Notes: generated from the letters alone by a model not told the origin. Shown: positions 1 through 10,466, counted from the first letter of the stretch. The stretch is 64,000 nucleotides of DNA from Rhododendron vialii (GCF_030253575.1 NC_080557.1:6009001-6073000), one strand, 5' to 3'. Made by a program: numbers and translations.

Positions 1-189
1 GAATTAACAATGCCAGTGATAACTCTCATTTAACATACACGCTTGCCCACTCATTTTGTGAATTTTTGGGTACCAATTGCTACCTCACTCAGACACAAAT
101 CATCAATATAATACATACACAAGCACCTACACTAACACAAGAGGCGGGCCCACATGCCCCACACACTTATACAAACACTTAGACGCAGT

Positions 190-640
190 CACATGATGAG
201 CAAACAAACAAGGATACCTGCAGAACTAATGAGCAAAGATAGCATTGCAGTCATAGTTGCTTCCAAATGAGGAGATGGAGCCAAAAACAAGAGCAGCACA
301 TGTTGATTTTGAGTGAGGACCGAATAGTTCATATCGCATACCACTATACCGGCAATATCACCATCATTTTCAGTTATCACCTGGAAGAAAAGAAACAAAC
401 AAATTGAGAAAGCATCAACATCAGCAGCTTGTAAAGGAACATTTGATTAGGAAGAAAAATATAACGGAGAGTGAAAAATGGGAGAACTCGACCTTGTCTA
501 TAATATTGGCACCAACATCAGCAGCTTTTGCATGAATACCTCCACTTCCTCTGCCAAAAACAGGACCATAGAAAACCCATCAAGGCCGAAACCAGTTACA
601 GATTCAAAGAGGCCTTCCTTTCGAAAGCGAGATCACCGCC
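190..640 (-). pseudogene. Vacuolar H+-pyrophosphatase (type I) fragment, decayed
   Basis: On the minus strand two exon-like pieces resemble neighbouring parts of the plant tonoplast H+-translocating pyrophosphatase. The upstream piece (about 490-630) reads like the family stretch LFEAITGYGLGGSSMALF, then after a frameshift GGIHAKAADVGANIIDKVE, matching the family GGIYTKAADVGADLVGKVE. The downstream piece (about 190-381) starts after a good acceptor (cttccag) and reads GDIAGIVVCDMNYS, ending LLISSAGILVCLL, like the family GDIAGMGSDLFGS and LLISSMGILVCL. Acidic pyrophosphate-binding residues are lost or changed (ADLVGK to ANIIDK; SDLFGS replaced), and there is at least one frameshift, so it cannot encode a working pump. 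More 3' exons may lie left of the window. The family call rests on remembered motifs; the match is strong in order and spacing. Confidence 0.72.
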
Positions 641-1806
641 GGGCTTAAAGAAGAGGGAAACACCTCCTAAGTGCAGCCATAATCTTATACACAATAACAC
701 CACATGTGCTCTTGCCTTGTTCGGAGTGAAAACTCTTCTCTCCAATGGAAATTCACCCACTCTTTTCAAATCTCAGGATAAAGGGCATGTCTTGCATCGC
801 AAGATAAAGGACATGAACACGGAGGAATCTCCACTGACAAGTTAGAAGATACTCCTACATTTGGGCAGAAACAAAATGAAAACATTTTAGTTTGGAAGCA
901 TTGAATCCCATCTCTCTTCCTCTTGTTGCAAAGTATTACTCAAGAAAATCATCTTACAAAGAAGCATAACTCCGCTTCTCACAAGTGCAGCAGTGCAAAT
1001 ACAAAACAAAATCTGGTAATGAAATACCAAAAAGAAACAATTAACTGTAACAACTTGATCAGTCATAAGACTCATAACAGCTTAATCACACCCACTACAT
1101 GTTTAGTCTAGATCAACGACGGCACCAGAAATTTTTCTCGCACACACATTAAAAAGCTTCAAATGTTTCAACATCCGTATTAAATCTTGATTATCAATAT
1201 TATGTAAACTTGTGATTCAAGAATGGTTATGGGAGAAGTTAGGTTTATTGTTGGTATATCTATCAGGAATACATGCACTTCTAGAACTAATTTTTCCCTA
1301 TACATAAGTTCAAACACACACTTCTCGATTTTCTCTTGACAAGTTTTCATTTTTCAAAATCCTTGCATAACAGCTTGATTATAATATGTCGAAGCAAGAT
1401 TTATGTGCTAGTAATTTGTAATTCCAAGTGACTGGCCAAATACAATATTGGCCTAAAGTAGATACAGTACCAATGAAGACTTCTTCAACGTTCTTGGCGA
1501 GGTGACTAGAATTAATGTTTCACTTTTTCTCAGTAAACCAATAAGCTCAATTTGGTGTTCATTGCACCACCAAATATGTAATTCCGTTGCAGAAAAAAAC
1601 AGAAGTAGAATCATGAACAGTGTTTGCATCATTTTAATTTTTACAATCTCCGTTCGTACATATATGCCCATTTCCTATCCTCGGAACGTCAAATTGTCAA
1701 ACTGGGTGTGAAACATGAAGATATCATGTGGTACATGTGAAGTGGGTCAGTGATGTAGCGAAATCAGTTGAACTAACATGCCAAAGGGGATGTTAACACA
1801 CCTGGG
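641..1806. other. No recognisable feature
   Basis: AT-rich sequence between the pyrophosphatase relic and the 3' end of the CNL gene. It may hold the 3' UTR and terminator of the minus-strand CNL gene, but I see no clear polyadenylation signal cluster, exon or repeat. Confidence 0.5.
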
Positions 1807-4800
1807 TCAATCGATTGTTGGGTCAAAGACGGATTTCCAGTCAATCATGACTTCAGGAATGTGTGCAATGAAGCGCCAATATTGGCCTTTCCTCTTTTCA
1901 CATTGTCGTTTCAGTATCGGACATCCTTCGATCCACAAATACAAAAGCGAGGGAGTCAGCCCTTGCTCCGGAAACGATGCGAGGTTGGGGCAGCGAGAGA
2001 TAAACAAATCCGAAAGCGAGGGAGGCAGCCCTTGCTTTGGAAACGATGCAAGCTCGGGGCAGCCAGTGATATACAATTCCGAAAGCGAGGGAGGCAGTCT
2101 TAGCTCTGAAATGGACGTGAGCTTGTGGCAATTTCCGATTTCAAGTACTTCAAGAGAGACGAGGTTTTCAAAGTCCTTGAAAGATAGCTTCTCCAGATTT
2201 GGGAAGTTCATGTACAGAACGACCAGAGAGGAGGGAAACGACAATGTCCCATCTTCTGGAAAGGACACCCCATCACAACGTCGAAGGGAGAGTTTTCTGA
2301 GAGAGTACAATCGGTGCAAACCACCCAGCTTACCGATGTCGACATTCTCGATGGAAAGTGAAGTGAGGTTGGTGAAGTAGGAGGAACTTCCTTCATCAAG
2401 AATGTGGGAGAGGAGTCCTGTAACCGCAGGATAACCGCATAGCTTCAGCTCTTCAACAGAAGTGAGGTTTTTGTACGCGCGGTTTAGAAGGGGCTCGAGT
2501 TTCTCGCAGGTAGAGATATTAAATTCCCTAAAATTGGTTGTGGGAAACCATCCTTCCGGAAGGGACTCCAGATTATGACACCGATTTATCTTCAGTCGAC
2601 TGAGATTCTTGAGACCATTATTATTTTGCATGACATCTGGTAGGGTTTTGAGGCGCCCACACTCTAAGATCTTAATAGATTCAAGAGATGGACAATTGAT
2701 CTTAATCCCCTCCTCTGCTATTAGCAACTTTAGCTCTGCACAATAACTAACCGTCAGTTCTTTGAGAGCGGGTGGGAGCCCACTTCCGGAACTTAAGTAC
2801 ACGAGTGATGGACAGGAATCAATATACAGCTTCTCAAGATTATTCAGCAACGTCAAATCAGGTAGGGACACCAGCGCATCACAGTCCCAAATCTGCAGCT
2901 CTTTCATCGTAGACGGCAACACAGGGAAAGAGATGAGGCGTGGACACTGGGAGATGGAAAGCTCTTGAAGAGATTTGAGGTCATCTCCTTCTTCTCCTTC
3001 TGCAAACAAGGAAATAAGTTGGGGGCAACCTTCAATAGTGAGACGTCGGAGGGCAGGGAGACGGTATTGTAGTCTCCCTTCATCCTCCCACAATGTTGTG
3101 AGTTCTTCGAAACCGCGGAGAGATAATTCTTGGATTCCTGTCAGCTCTTCAAAAATCCAACTGGGTAGGCATATGTGACCCCGAATATTTTCCATTTCAA
3201 GGGAAGTCAGCGAGCTCAAGAGGCTATGGCTTGAGTTTTTGAGCACTACTTGATCTCCAACTTCTAAACTAACCAAGGAGTCGGCAATAGAAACATCTTT
3301 TAGATGCAACGACACGAGTGAATCAAAGTGAAGCATATTTTTCACTTCATTCAGCTCCGTAGGGCTTGGGATCCACGCTACCACCAACACCGGGCACTCC
3401 TCAATATCCAAATTTCTTAAACGAGGAAGATTTCTTGGCAACTCATGCGAAAGCTTTGGACATCTTTTAATGGAGAGCTTTGATAAGCGAGCAAATGCTT
3501 GAGCTCCCTCCTCGACTCCAAAAGGAGTCCAGTCTTTCCATTCGGGCATGTCGTCGAAGGTTAAAATCTTTAGAGCTGAAAAAGGATTTGGGCAACCCAT
3601 CCCATAGAACTCAAGTCCAACATTACGTACTGTCTTCATACCTTGAATGTAGAGTTTTGCAAGCGATGGTAACTGCCCCAGAGGTGGCAAGGAAGTGCAT
3701 TTTTCACAATTTTGGAACTTCAAGTAGACCATGTTGGAGAACAAAGAATTCCCAACCCAATTTGGGAATGTGAAGCCACCGTAACCATTAATGGAAAGCT
3801 TTTTTAACTTCTTGTGAGGTTCTAGCATATCAATCACTTTTGATTCAACACTTTCGTTGCGAGAATTATCCGAGATGTTACTCCATTCCATTGATAGCAC
3901 ATCTAAGCCTTGTTTATCCTTCAAGTTTGCCTTCCTCGCATCAACCACATTCTCCAAGCGTGATATGCTAAGTGTCCCTCGAAGATGAATCAAGTTGCCC
4001 AGCTCAGTTATCGTAGACACGTTGCCATTACCAACAATAAAGTTTGATAAAGTTTGGAGACTAGTCAATTTTCCTATATTTGGAGGCATTTCTCGTAAGG
4101 AATTTGCACCAGTAACATCGAGATGACGCAAACTAATCAAGTCACTAGTGTTTGCAGGCAACATCTTGAGATTTTTACAATCCCTCAAAATTAGCGTTTG
4201 TAGATTGTAGAGGGTGCATATTGATCCCGGCAAAATTAAAATCAAGGCACATGAAAGGTCAAGGTACCTTACATGCTTCAAATCCCCAATCGAACTCGAA
4301 AGTTCACCAATATTATACATTTGCAAACTAAGCACACGTAAACGTCTAAGACTCGGCAACAGACGGAGGGGAACGTCGCTTGTCAAGTAGGACGCATCTT
4401 GATACCTAGACCCACATGGTAAAAAAGTCCGCAAATTTTTGGCTTTCGTAAAGGCCTCAAACTTCTTTATGCCATCACGATCCCTGCGTGTGTAGGATGA
4501 ATGTCGAGCCTTACTGATACTTTCATCTCCTTCACTCTCTTTCAACTTATCCTCCAGCCTAAAACAAGTTTTTCTTGCAAGAAACTGAGCCAAATCATTG
4601 ATGAGATCATGCATAACAAATAGTTCACCACTACTTGATGGTTGAAAAAATGACCTCGATAACAATTCATGGAAGTACTCACAACCAAGATCTTCCATTT
4701 GCCTTTCCCCTATTTGCTTCGGAATTAAGCCTTCTGCCATCCACAAGAAAACTAGTTCCTCCTCCTCAAATTCGTAATCCTTGGGCAAAATGGAACAGTA

Positions 4801-6111
4801 TGCAAAACACTTCTTCAAATGCGAAGGGAGGTGATAGTAACTTAATTTCAAAGCTGGAAGAATGTGACTTTCCTCTTCTGATAACTCCCATATTTTACTG
4901 TTTAATACTCCTTTCCATTCATCCTCGGTCAACTTGCACTGTAGAAGGCCACCAAGTGTCCTAGCTGCCAAAGGCAAACCTTTACATTTTTTCATAATTT
5001 CCTTACCAATTGAAACCAAATTTTGATTTGCATCCATACTTCTACCTTGAAATGCATGTTGTGCAAACACTGACCAACACTCATCCTCGGATAGTTCCTT
5101 TAGGAAGTGATATTTATTGGGTCCCGCCATTGTAAATGCAACATCACTGTTGCGTGTTGTTACAATGACTTTACTTCCCGGGGCCCCATCATTGAAAGGA
5201 CTCTTTAAACTGCTCCAGTCGGCATGATTTTTGTTCCACACATCATCAAGAACAATCAAGAACTTTTTACCAGCCAATTCCTTTTTTAGCACAACTTGAA
5301 CTTGAGCCAAGGTTTTAAACTCGCACGGCCTTTTAGTGACAAACTCAAGAATAGCTTTTGTCACTCCTACAATGTCGAACACTTCTGATACACAGACCCA
5401 TGCTTTCATCTCAAAATATTCATCCACCATCTCGTCATTGTAGACCATCTGAGCAAGGGTGGTCTTGCCGACCCCACCCATACCCACAATCGGGACTACA
5501 CCAACCTTGTTACTACCAGATTGATCACTTAGGAGCAACTCTAGTATCGCCTTTTTATCGTTATCCCTACCATACAAACAAGGTTCAATTATCAAAGCCG
5601 AAGTTGGTCGTCTTTGAGGAGCTTTACCAGACCCCGTTGCATTAATGTTTTCCAAGCCAAACCCCTTCCTTCGATCAAAAAGGTCTTGCAACCTTTTAGT
5701 GATCTCATCCATCTTGGTCCTCTTGGACCTCATTCTAAAATCAGACACTAGAGTGCTTGAATTGAAACTTGTGCACCAATTAGGTAAGAGCGCACGTACC
5801 TTGCTGGTGCTAGCTCGAGGCTCTTTCATCACTTTTCGTCGCAAAGCTTCAGTTGCAAACTCGTCCAGTATGTCATCCAAATCATAAGTCAACTCCTCAA
5901 GATCCTCTAGCCACAATTTGATTCCCCGATCACGATCAGTGATTTGTTTCTCCTCAGCATCTGCAACCACCGCCTCAACTTGTTCCAACATCCTCTTCCA
6001 TTTCGTCAACAGGGTATCAATCCGCTCCTTACGTGCAAAGTTCCATAGATCGCCGGATGCTAACTTCTCGAATAGCACCTTAATGAGTGGACCAAGAAAT
6101 ATTTCAGCCAT
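1807..6111 (-). CDS. CC-NB-LRR disease resistance protein, R13L1-like
   Basis: Intracellular immune receptor of the non-TIR NLR class, which senses pathogen effectors and triggers defence. A single uninterrupted exon of 1,434 codons is predicted from the start at 6111, where the protein begins MAEIFLGPL, the usual R13L1-type N-terminus; an in-frame ATG 45 bases upstream is less likely. Order: Rx-type coiled coil (about 1-160, with DLDDILDEF as the EDVID-like motif); NB-ARC with P-loop GMGGVGKTT near 213, kinase-2 KKFLIVLDDVW, RNBS-B GSKVIVTTR, GLPLA motif CKGLPLAARTLGG; MHD motif VMHDLINDLAQ near 499; then a long LRR region (about 545-1410) of roughly 23-residue repeats with the LPxSL..L.I..CP pattern. 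All nucleotide-binding motifs are intact and the length is within the family range, so it is probably functional. The effector recognised cannot be inferred. Confidence 0.93.
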   Translation of the reverse strand: MAEIFLGPLIKVLFEKLASGDLWNFARKERIDTLLTKWKRMLEQVEAVVADAEEKQITDRDRGIKLWLEDLEELTYDLDDILDEFATEALRRKVMKEPRASTSKVRALLPNWCTSFNSSTLVSDFRMRSKRTKMDEITKRLQDLFDRRKGFGLENINATGSGKAPQRRPTSALIIEPCLYGRDNDKKAILELLLSDQSGSNKVGVVPIVGMGGVGKTTLAQMVYNDEMVDEYFEMKAWVCVSEVFDIVGVTKAILEFVTKRPCEFKTLAQVQVVLKKELAGKKFLIVLDDVWNKNHADWSSLKSPFNDGAPGSKVIVTTRNSDVAFTMAGPNKYHFLKELSEDECWSVFAQHAFQGRSMDANQNLVSIGKEIMKKCKGLPLAARTLGGLLQCKLTEDEWKGVLNSKIWELSEEESHILPALKLSYYHLPSHLKKCFAYCSILPKDYEFEEEELVFLWMAEGLIPKQIGERQMEDLGCEYFHELLSRSFFQPSSSGELFVMHDLINDLAQFLARKTCFRLEDKLKESEGDESISKARHSSYTRRDRDGIKKFEAFTKAKNLRTFLPCGSRYQDASYLTSDVPLRLLPSLRRLRVLSLQMYNIGELSSSIGDLKHVRYLDLSCALILILPGSICTLYNLQTLILRDCKNLKMLPANTSDLISLRHLDVTGANSLREMPPNIGKLTSLQTLSNFIVGNGNVSTITELGNLIHLRGTLSISRLENVVDARKANLKDKQGLDVLSMEWSNISDNSRNESVESKVIDMLEPHKKLKKLSINGYGGFTFPNWVGNSLFSNMVYLKFQNCEKCTSLPPLGQLPSLAKLYIQGMKTVRNVGLEFYGMGCPNPFSALKILTFDDMPEWKDWTPFGVEEGAQAFARLSKLSIKRCPKLSHELPRNLPRLRNLDIEECPVLVVAWIPSPTELNEVKNMLHFDSLVSLHLKDVSIADSLVSLEVGDQVVLKNSSHSLLSSLTSLEMENIRGHICLPSWIFEELTGIQELSLRGFEELTTLWEDEGRLQYRLPALRRLTIEGCPQLISLFAEGEEGDDLKSLQELSISQCPRLISFPVLPSTMKELQIWDCDALVSLPDLTLLNNLEKLYIDSCPSLVYLSSGSGLPPALKELTVSYCAELKLLIAEEGIKINCPSLESIKILECGRLKTLPDVMQNNNGLKNLSRLKINRCHNLESLPEGWFPTTNFREFNISTCEKLEPLLNRAYKNLTSVEELKLCGYPAVTGLLSHILDEGSSSYFTNLTSLSIENVDIGKLGGLHRLYSLRKLSLRRCDGVSFPEDGTLSFPSSLVVLYMNFPNLEKLSFKDFENLVSLEVLEIGNCHKLTSISELRLPPSLSELYITGCPELASFPKQGLPPSLSDLFISRCPNLASFPEQGLTPSLLYLWIEGCPILKRQCEKRKGQYWRFIAHIPEVMIDWKSVFDPTID
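1944..2150 (-). repeat. Three tandem 69-bp LRR-coding units in the CNL gene
   Basis: The motif aaagcgaggga recurs at 1944, 2013 and 2082, exactly 69 bp apart, each unit coding one 23-residue LRR. The first two units are the most similar and the third is more diverged. This is recent, frame-preserving expansion of the C-terminal LRR, the usual way NLR recognition surfaces change. Confidence 0.85.
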
Positions 6112-6156
6112 TTTTTGTTCAGTGGAGAAGGAAGTTGTGTTGTATAGCGAAACCAA

Positions 6157-6669
6157 TGGCTACTATGCCTGAGTGCTGATAGGTACTCACCAAATAGAGT
6201 TATGCTAAGGAATCTGCTTTTCTTTGTCCTGACTCTAGCTACTTGATCATTGTTTATTTACTGTGCTTGCATTTTGTATAAAAATGTCAACTATACGTCA
6301 TAAAAACCAACTAATTTAAAATAGGATAGAGAAGTGAAAACATAACTATGTCAGTTTTTAGGCAACCCAGATTGGCAAAAACAATAAACTGGGGGGGTTT
6401 GGTAGTTCAAAAAAAAATTATAACCAATTCGAGGGTTGTTAGGAAAATCCAGTAAACTCGAGTTTGGTAAAAGAGTTTGAGCAAATTCTGACCATTAATT
6501 ATAACAATGGACGGCTAGAAATTGATTGTGTATGCGTAGCATTACAGTGGAAGAGGTGAGAAAGTTGACTTTGAGAATGATGGTGCTTGTTGGGACAGCG
6601 TATGTTAAAGATACTTGGGTTTCCCTATTGAGAGAAACTTATTTATGGAGGTTAATCTCGTATGTCCTA
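6157..6669. other. CNL upstream region; holds a dispersed repeat scrap
   Basis: This contains the promoter side of the minus-strand CNL gene. Positions about 6455-6540 (gagtttgag, caaattctg, tgattgtgt) resemble 62387-62450, next to the 367-bp tandem array, so a dispersed repeat family is represented at both ends of the window. No TATA box could be assigned with confidence. Confidence 0.4.
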
Positions 6670-6751
6670 AAGTGTATTCAAACAATCTGGATTTTCAAAG
6701 AACTCTTTCCTAGAAGAGTTCTTTGAAAATCTTGATTGTTTCAATACTCTT
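6670..6751. repeat. Near-perfect 38-bp inverted repeat (hairpin)
   Basis: Left arm 6670-6707 and right arm 6714-6751 pair with about four mismatches around a 6-base loop (tcctag). The inner 21 bp of each arm is perfectly complementary. It could be a tiny MITE relic or a small-RNA precursor; no flanking TSD is obvious. Confidence 0.7.
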
Positions 6752-7024
6752 TTGAACGCGCGAAATTGGGCGATGCTGTAAACAACTTATATATTCGCAG
6801 AGAAGCCGTGAATAAGTATATCTCTTTCCTATTTTCCTCTTGGGATTCTTCATGTCACATCTCCATTAAAATAATTCTTCAAACCTAGAGCCAAATGCAA
6901 ATCTAAGCACCCTAGCCAAACGCGTCATTTGACCCATTAATTCAAAGCATCATCATATGGAGGAACCTTGGTAAGCTAGAGAAGAGAATCCACTGCCTGG
7001 AAAATCCGAAATGCTAGTAAAAAT

Positions 7025-7051
7025 AGAGAGAGAGAGAGAGAGAGAGAGAGA
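7025..7051. repeat. (AG)n microsatellite
   Basis: About 13 uninterrupted AG dinucleotides, about 95 bp left of the TRIM element. Confidence 0.95.
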
Positions 7052-8413
7052 ACAGCAGTCAGCAAGAGATAAGAAACACAAGCTCTGCATGAAATAAGTT
7101 ACATGAAAGTGTCTAGGACCGTCTATTCTCTTTCGTGAGTACTTACTGTTAGGATCGTGAGGAACACTACACACACAAACACACGCAGTGATTTCAGAGA
7201 AAAACTCCATTTGATTATATATTCACACAATATACAATAAAGATGAAAAAATTATCCGGGAACCACACGCCAGTTCCTCTCCGGGAGGCCACAACCTGGC
7301 CCGCCACGCTCGCCTCACCCTCTTCCTCACATTATGTCACACATAAATCTCAAATACGCCTCGGTATTTATAGAGTATCAAGCCTTGACCTCCAAGGCTT
7401 CCTACTGCCTTATAATTCCTTTTCCTACTCGGATTAGGAAATACACCAAGAAGGAAACTCTTCCATAGTAATACCGCCAAGTATGGAACTCCTCCAACTT
7501 GCCATAGGATTTGATTCTCTAACCAAAACCAAATATAATATAACTACACACGAATAATTACCAAGCACCCCCTCGATAAATTATCACACGTGGGTGAAAC
7601 CCAACAATCACCCCCTCGCCCATGTGGGATGATTTTGCACCTCCTCACCTAGGTGCACCGGAGTGCTCGCATCCTTACCAGGATGCAATCCGTGACTTCA
7701 TCTCTCCTTCTCATGCGGCCGCATACCATGGAGAGAATCCAATCACAAAATCCACAAAGGAAGAGATCCCAGCGATGCATTATCTGGTCTCCATCTCAAT
7801 CCCTCTGTCCGGAGCTTCCGTGAACATCTCTCAACAACCAGTTGCCCGCTGTCTGCAGACTATTCCATACACAATTTGATTCGGTAACCGACACTCCTGT
7901 ACATCTCAGGTCATGACTCCTCGTACTCCAGTGCCCTTCATGTGTGTCTCCGCAATTGTTGCTTCATCTGTTCACTGTCACAAAAAATTCATACTGTTTG
8001 TTTAGTACCAAACATCAGCTCTATCTGTCTGTACTCTCCACAAGCATGTATCGGTTGCCCATTATCATCCTCATGCAGCCCAAATCACAACTGCAACTCC
8101 TGATGATAGGTCTTCAAACCCGATTGAACCAGACTGCCTCTAATCGCTGTTAATCATCTCCGCAAACCTTCGCTCTAGTAAGTGCCTGTGTCACTACCAA
8201 CCCGAGTGTATCCTTGCTCACTAGTTTCGCGCATGTTTGCACTGATCAACCTCCGATCCCTGCAAGTCTGCTCCGTCAATCGTCCTTTCCGTCACTTCCA
8301 ATCGCCTGTGCAACCTCCTCGGGTGACAAAAAACGAGGTTCGTGAGCACCTTTTTTTTATTTTTTTCAGAAATCGAACCCGTGGTTTTTCTGGTGACTCT
8401 CTTCTTCAACCCC

Positions 8414-8425
8414 GCTCTGATACCA
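8414..8425 (-). other. Primer-binding site (initiator tRNA-Met), TRIM
   Basis: TGGTATCAGAGC on the minus strand, two bases inside the 5' LTR. It matches the 3' end of plant initiator tRNA-Met and is used to prime minus-strand cDNA. Confidence 0.9.
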
Positions 8426-8646
8426 ATTGTTAGGATCGTGAGGAACGCCACACACACAAACACACGCAGTGATTTCAGAGAAAAACTCTCTTTGATTATA
8501 TATTCACACAATATACAATAAAGATGAAAAAACTCTCCGAAAACTACACGCCGGTTCCTCTCCAGGAGGCCACAGACCGGCCCCCCCACACTCGCCTCAC
8601 CCTCTCCCTCACATTATGTCACACATAAATCTCAAATACGCCTCGG

Positions 8647-8654
8647 TATTTATA
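8647..8654 (-). promoter_or_regulatory. TATA box of the TRIM 5' LTR
   Basis: TATAAATA on the minus strand in the right-hand (5') LTR, with the matching copy at 7365-7372 in the 3' LTR. It is the only canonical TATA in the LTR. Confidence 0.6.
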
Positions 8655-8897
8655 GAGTATCAAGCCTTGACCTCCAAGGCTTCCTACTACGTACCTTATA
8701 ATTTCTTTTCCTACTCGGATTAGTAAATACACCAAAAAGGAAACTCTTCCATAGTAATACCGCCAAGTATTGAACTCCTCCAACTTGCCACAAGATTTGA
8801 TTCTCTAGCCAAAACCAAATATAATATAACTACACGCAAATAATTACCAAGCACCCCCTCGATAAATTGTCACACGTGGATGAAATCCAACACTTAC

Positions 8898-9308
8898 ATG
8901 TTTTTTTTTTTCATGTATCATAACATTTTCGTATGAATTATGTCTACTAAATAGGGAGTTGGATCCAGTCAAACGGCAGGGAATGTTACCAAAACGGCAG
9001 CATTGTACGAAGTATTTACAATTTGTTGAAATGCTGAAGGAATCACACTGCAGATTAATAAAGGAGTGTCATTTTCATTTTTCGCCCTTCAGGGAAAAGA
9101 AAAAAAAAGGGAAGACTTCTTTGGACGGCAAAACTTCTTTGGAGCATCTTTATCAGGGAAGACAAAATTTGATTTAAATTAATCTCCAAAACCCATTTTT
9201 TTAGTTTAGTTAGTAAATTTATTGACACCCCTTATATCAGACTCGCTGTACAAATTATATTCTTATTAAAATATTATTTTTTTACTCTTCTTTTTTTTGG
9301 TTTGAATA
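8898..9308. other. No recognisable feature
   Basis: AT-rich spacer with A/T homopolymers between the TRIM and the 165-bp tandem repeat. No exon or element was seen. Confidence 0.5.
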
Positions 9309-9490
9309 GTCAGTCTCCCAAATTCAATACAAAAGCAGAGCATCTGGCACTTGGGATGCGCAAGAGACAACCTGGATTTGCGAAACGTAGTAAAGTATTT
9401 AGTAGCAGGCGAACAGTATCTCGTATTCTCATTAAAATATCATTTTTTACTCTTTCTCTTTTTGGTTTGAAAAGTCAGTCACCCCAATGC

Positions 9491-10385
9491 GAGAAATTAT
9501 TCGATGCCCCAAGAGCAATGACAGGTGTTGCCTTCCACCTTTGTTTTTTTTTATCTGCAGGTGCCTCCCACTTAAATATCTACTGACACGCGTTTTCTTC
9601 TCTCCTGTCCCATTGGACACAGCCTTTTCTCTAAAATTAAGTATTTCAAATTTCAATCCGTTTAAATGGGTGAGAAGATTTTATTTTTTTATCATTTAAT
9701 TCTAAAGGGTCATAGTTAAATTTTGACTATAGGGCTCTCGTTGATTAACCCTAAGAAAGTCGTAGAATCAAATATCTCTTAGGACTAACCAACGAGAGCC
9801 CTAGAGTCAAAATTTAATTATGACCCTTTAGAATTAAATGATCAGATAAATAAAATCTTCTCACCCATTCAAACAGATTGAAATTTGGAACACTTAATTT
9901 TTCAACCTTCAGTTTATATATTTAAAAATATGGTTAAAAAATTAAGTGCTTCAAATTTCAATCTGTTTGAATGAGTGAGAAGAATTTATTTATCTGATCA
10001 TTTAATTATAAAGGGTCATAGCTGAGCAAAAAAAAAAAAAATTATAAAGGGTCATAATTAAATTTTGACTATATGGCTCTCGTTGGTTAGTCCTAAGAGA
10101 TATTTGATTCTACGACTTTCTTAGGGTTAATCAACGAGAGCCCTATAGTCAAAATTTAATTATGACCATTTAGAATTAAATGATAAAAAAATAAAATCTT
10201 CTCACCCATTTAAACAGATTGAAATTTGAAATACTTAATTTTAAAGAAAAGGCTGTGTCTAATGGGACAGGGGAAAAGAAAACGCGTGTCAGTAGATATT
10301 TAAGTGGGAGACACCTGCGTATAAAAAAAAAACAAAGGTGGGAGGCAACACCTGTCATTGCCCTTGGGGCATCGAATAATTTCTC
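9491..10385. mobile_element. Foldback Mutator-like (TIR-MULE) element
   Basis: An 895-bp element whose ends are long inverted repeats starting GAGAAATTATTCGATGCCCC. It is flanked by the exact 9-bp duplication CCCCAATGC (9482-9490 and 10386-10394), the hallmark length for Mutator-like elements. Almost the whole element is palindromic, and each half holds a smaller inverted repeat (around ctaaagggtcata and ctctcgttg), giving four alternating copies of one module. It has no transposase frame, so it is non-autonomous. Confidence 0.88.
10021..10040 (+). mobile_element. Extremely 5'-truncated LINE insertion (7 bp plus poly-A)
   Basis: The 20 bp gctgagc + A13 sit between two copies of the 16-bp direct repeat attataaagggtcata (10005-10020 and 10041-10056). 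The other modules of the surrounding MULE show the same site empty (aagggtcatagttaaattttg near 9710). The 3' end matches that of the two larger LINEs here, which end gccgagc + poly-A. Confidence 0.8.
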
Positions 10386-10466
10386 CCCCAATGCAATGCA
10401 AAAGCAGAGCATTTGGCACTTGGGATGCGCGAGAGACAACCTAGCTTTTCGAAACGTAGTAAAATA

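Larger units (their letters stand above)
7147..8892 (-). mobile_element. Non-autonomous LTR retrotransposon (TRIM/LARD-like)
   Basis: Two direct LTRs, 7147-7606 (460 bp) and 8428-8892 (465 bp), begin TGTTAGG and end CCAACA, and the element is flanked by the 5-bp target duplication CTTAC (7142-7146 and 8893-8897). A primer-binding site complementary to initiator tRNA-Met (TGGTATCAGAGC on the minus strand, 8414-8425) abuts the right LTR, and a purine tract on the minus strand (gcgagggggtgat, next to 7606) abuts the left LTR, so the element points leftwards. The 821-bp interior has no gag or pol reading frame. The LTRs differ by roughly 5-6% by eye, so the insertion is fairly old. It must rely on enzymes of another element. 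Confidence 0.93.

Noticed and set aside
1778..2380. 200-codon plus-strand frame opposite the CNL LRR region
   Set aside because: It is the antisense of a well-supported LRR coding region, with repeats that mirror the 69-bp units; no family features.
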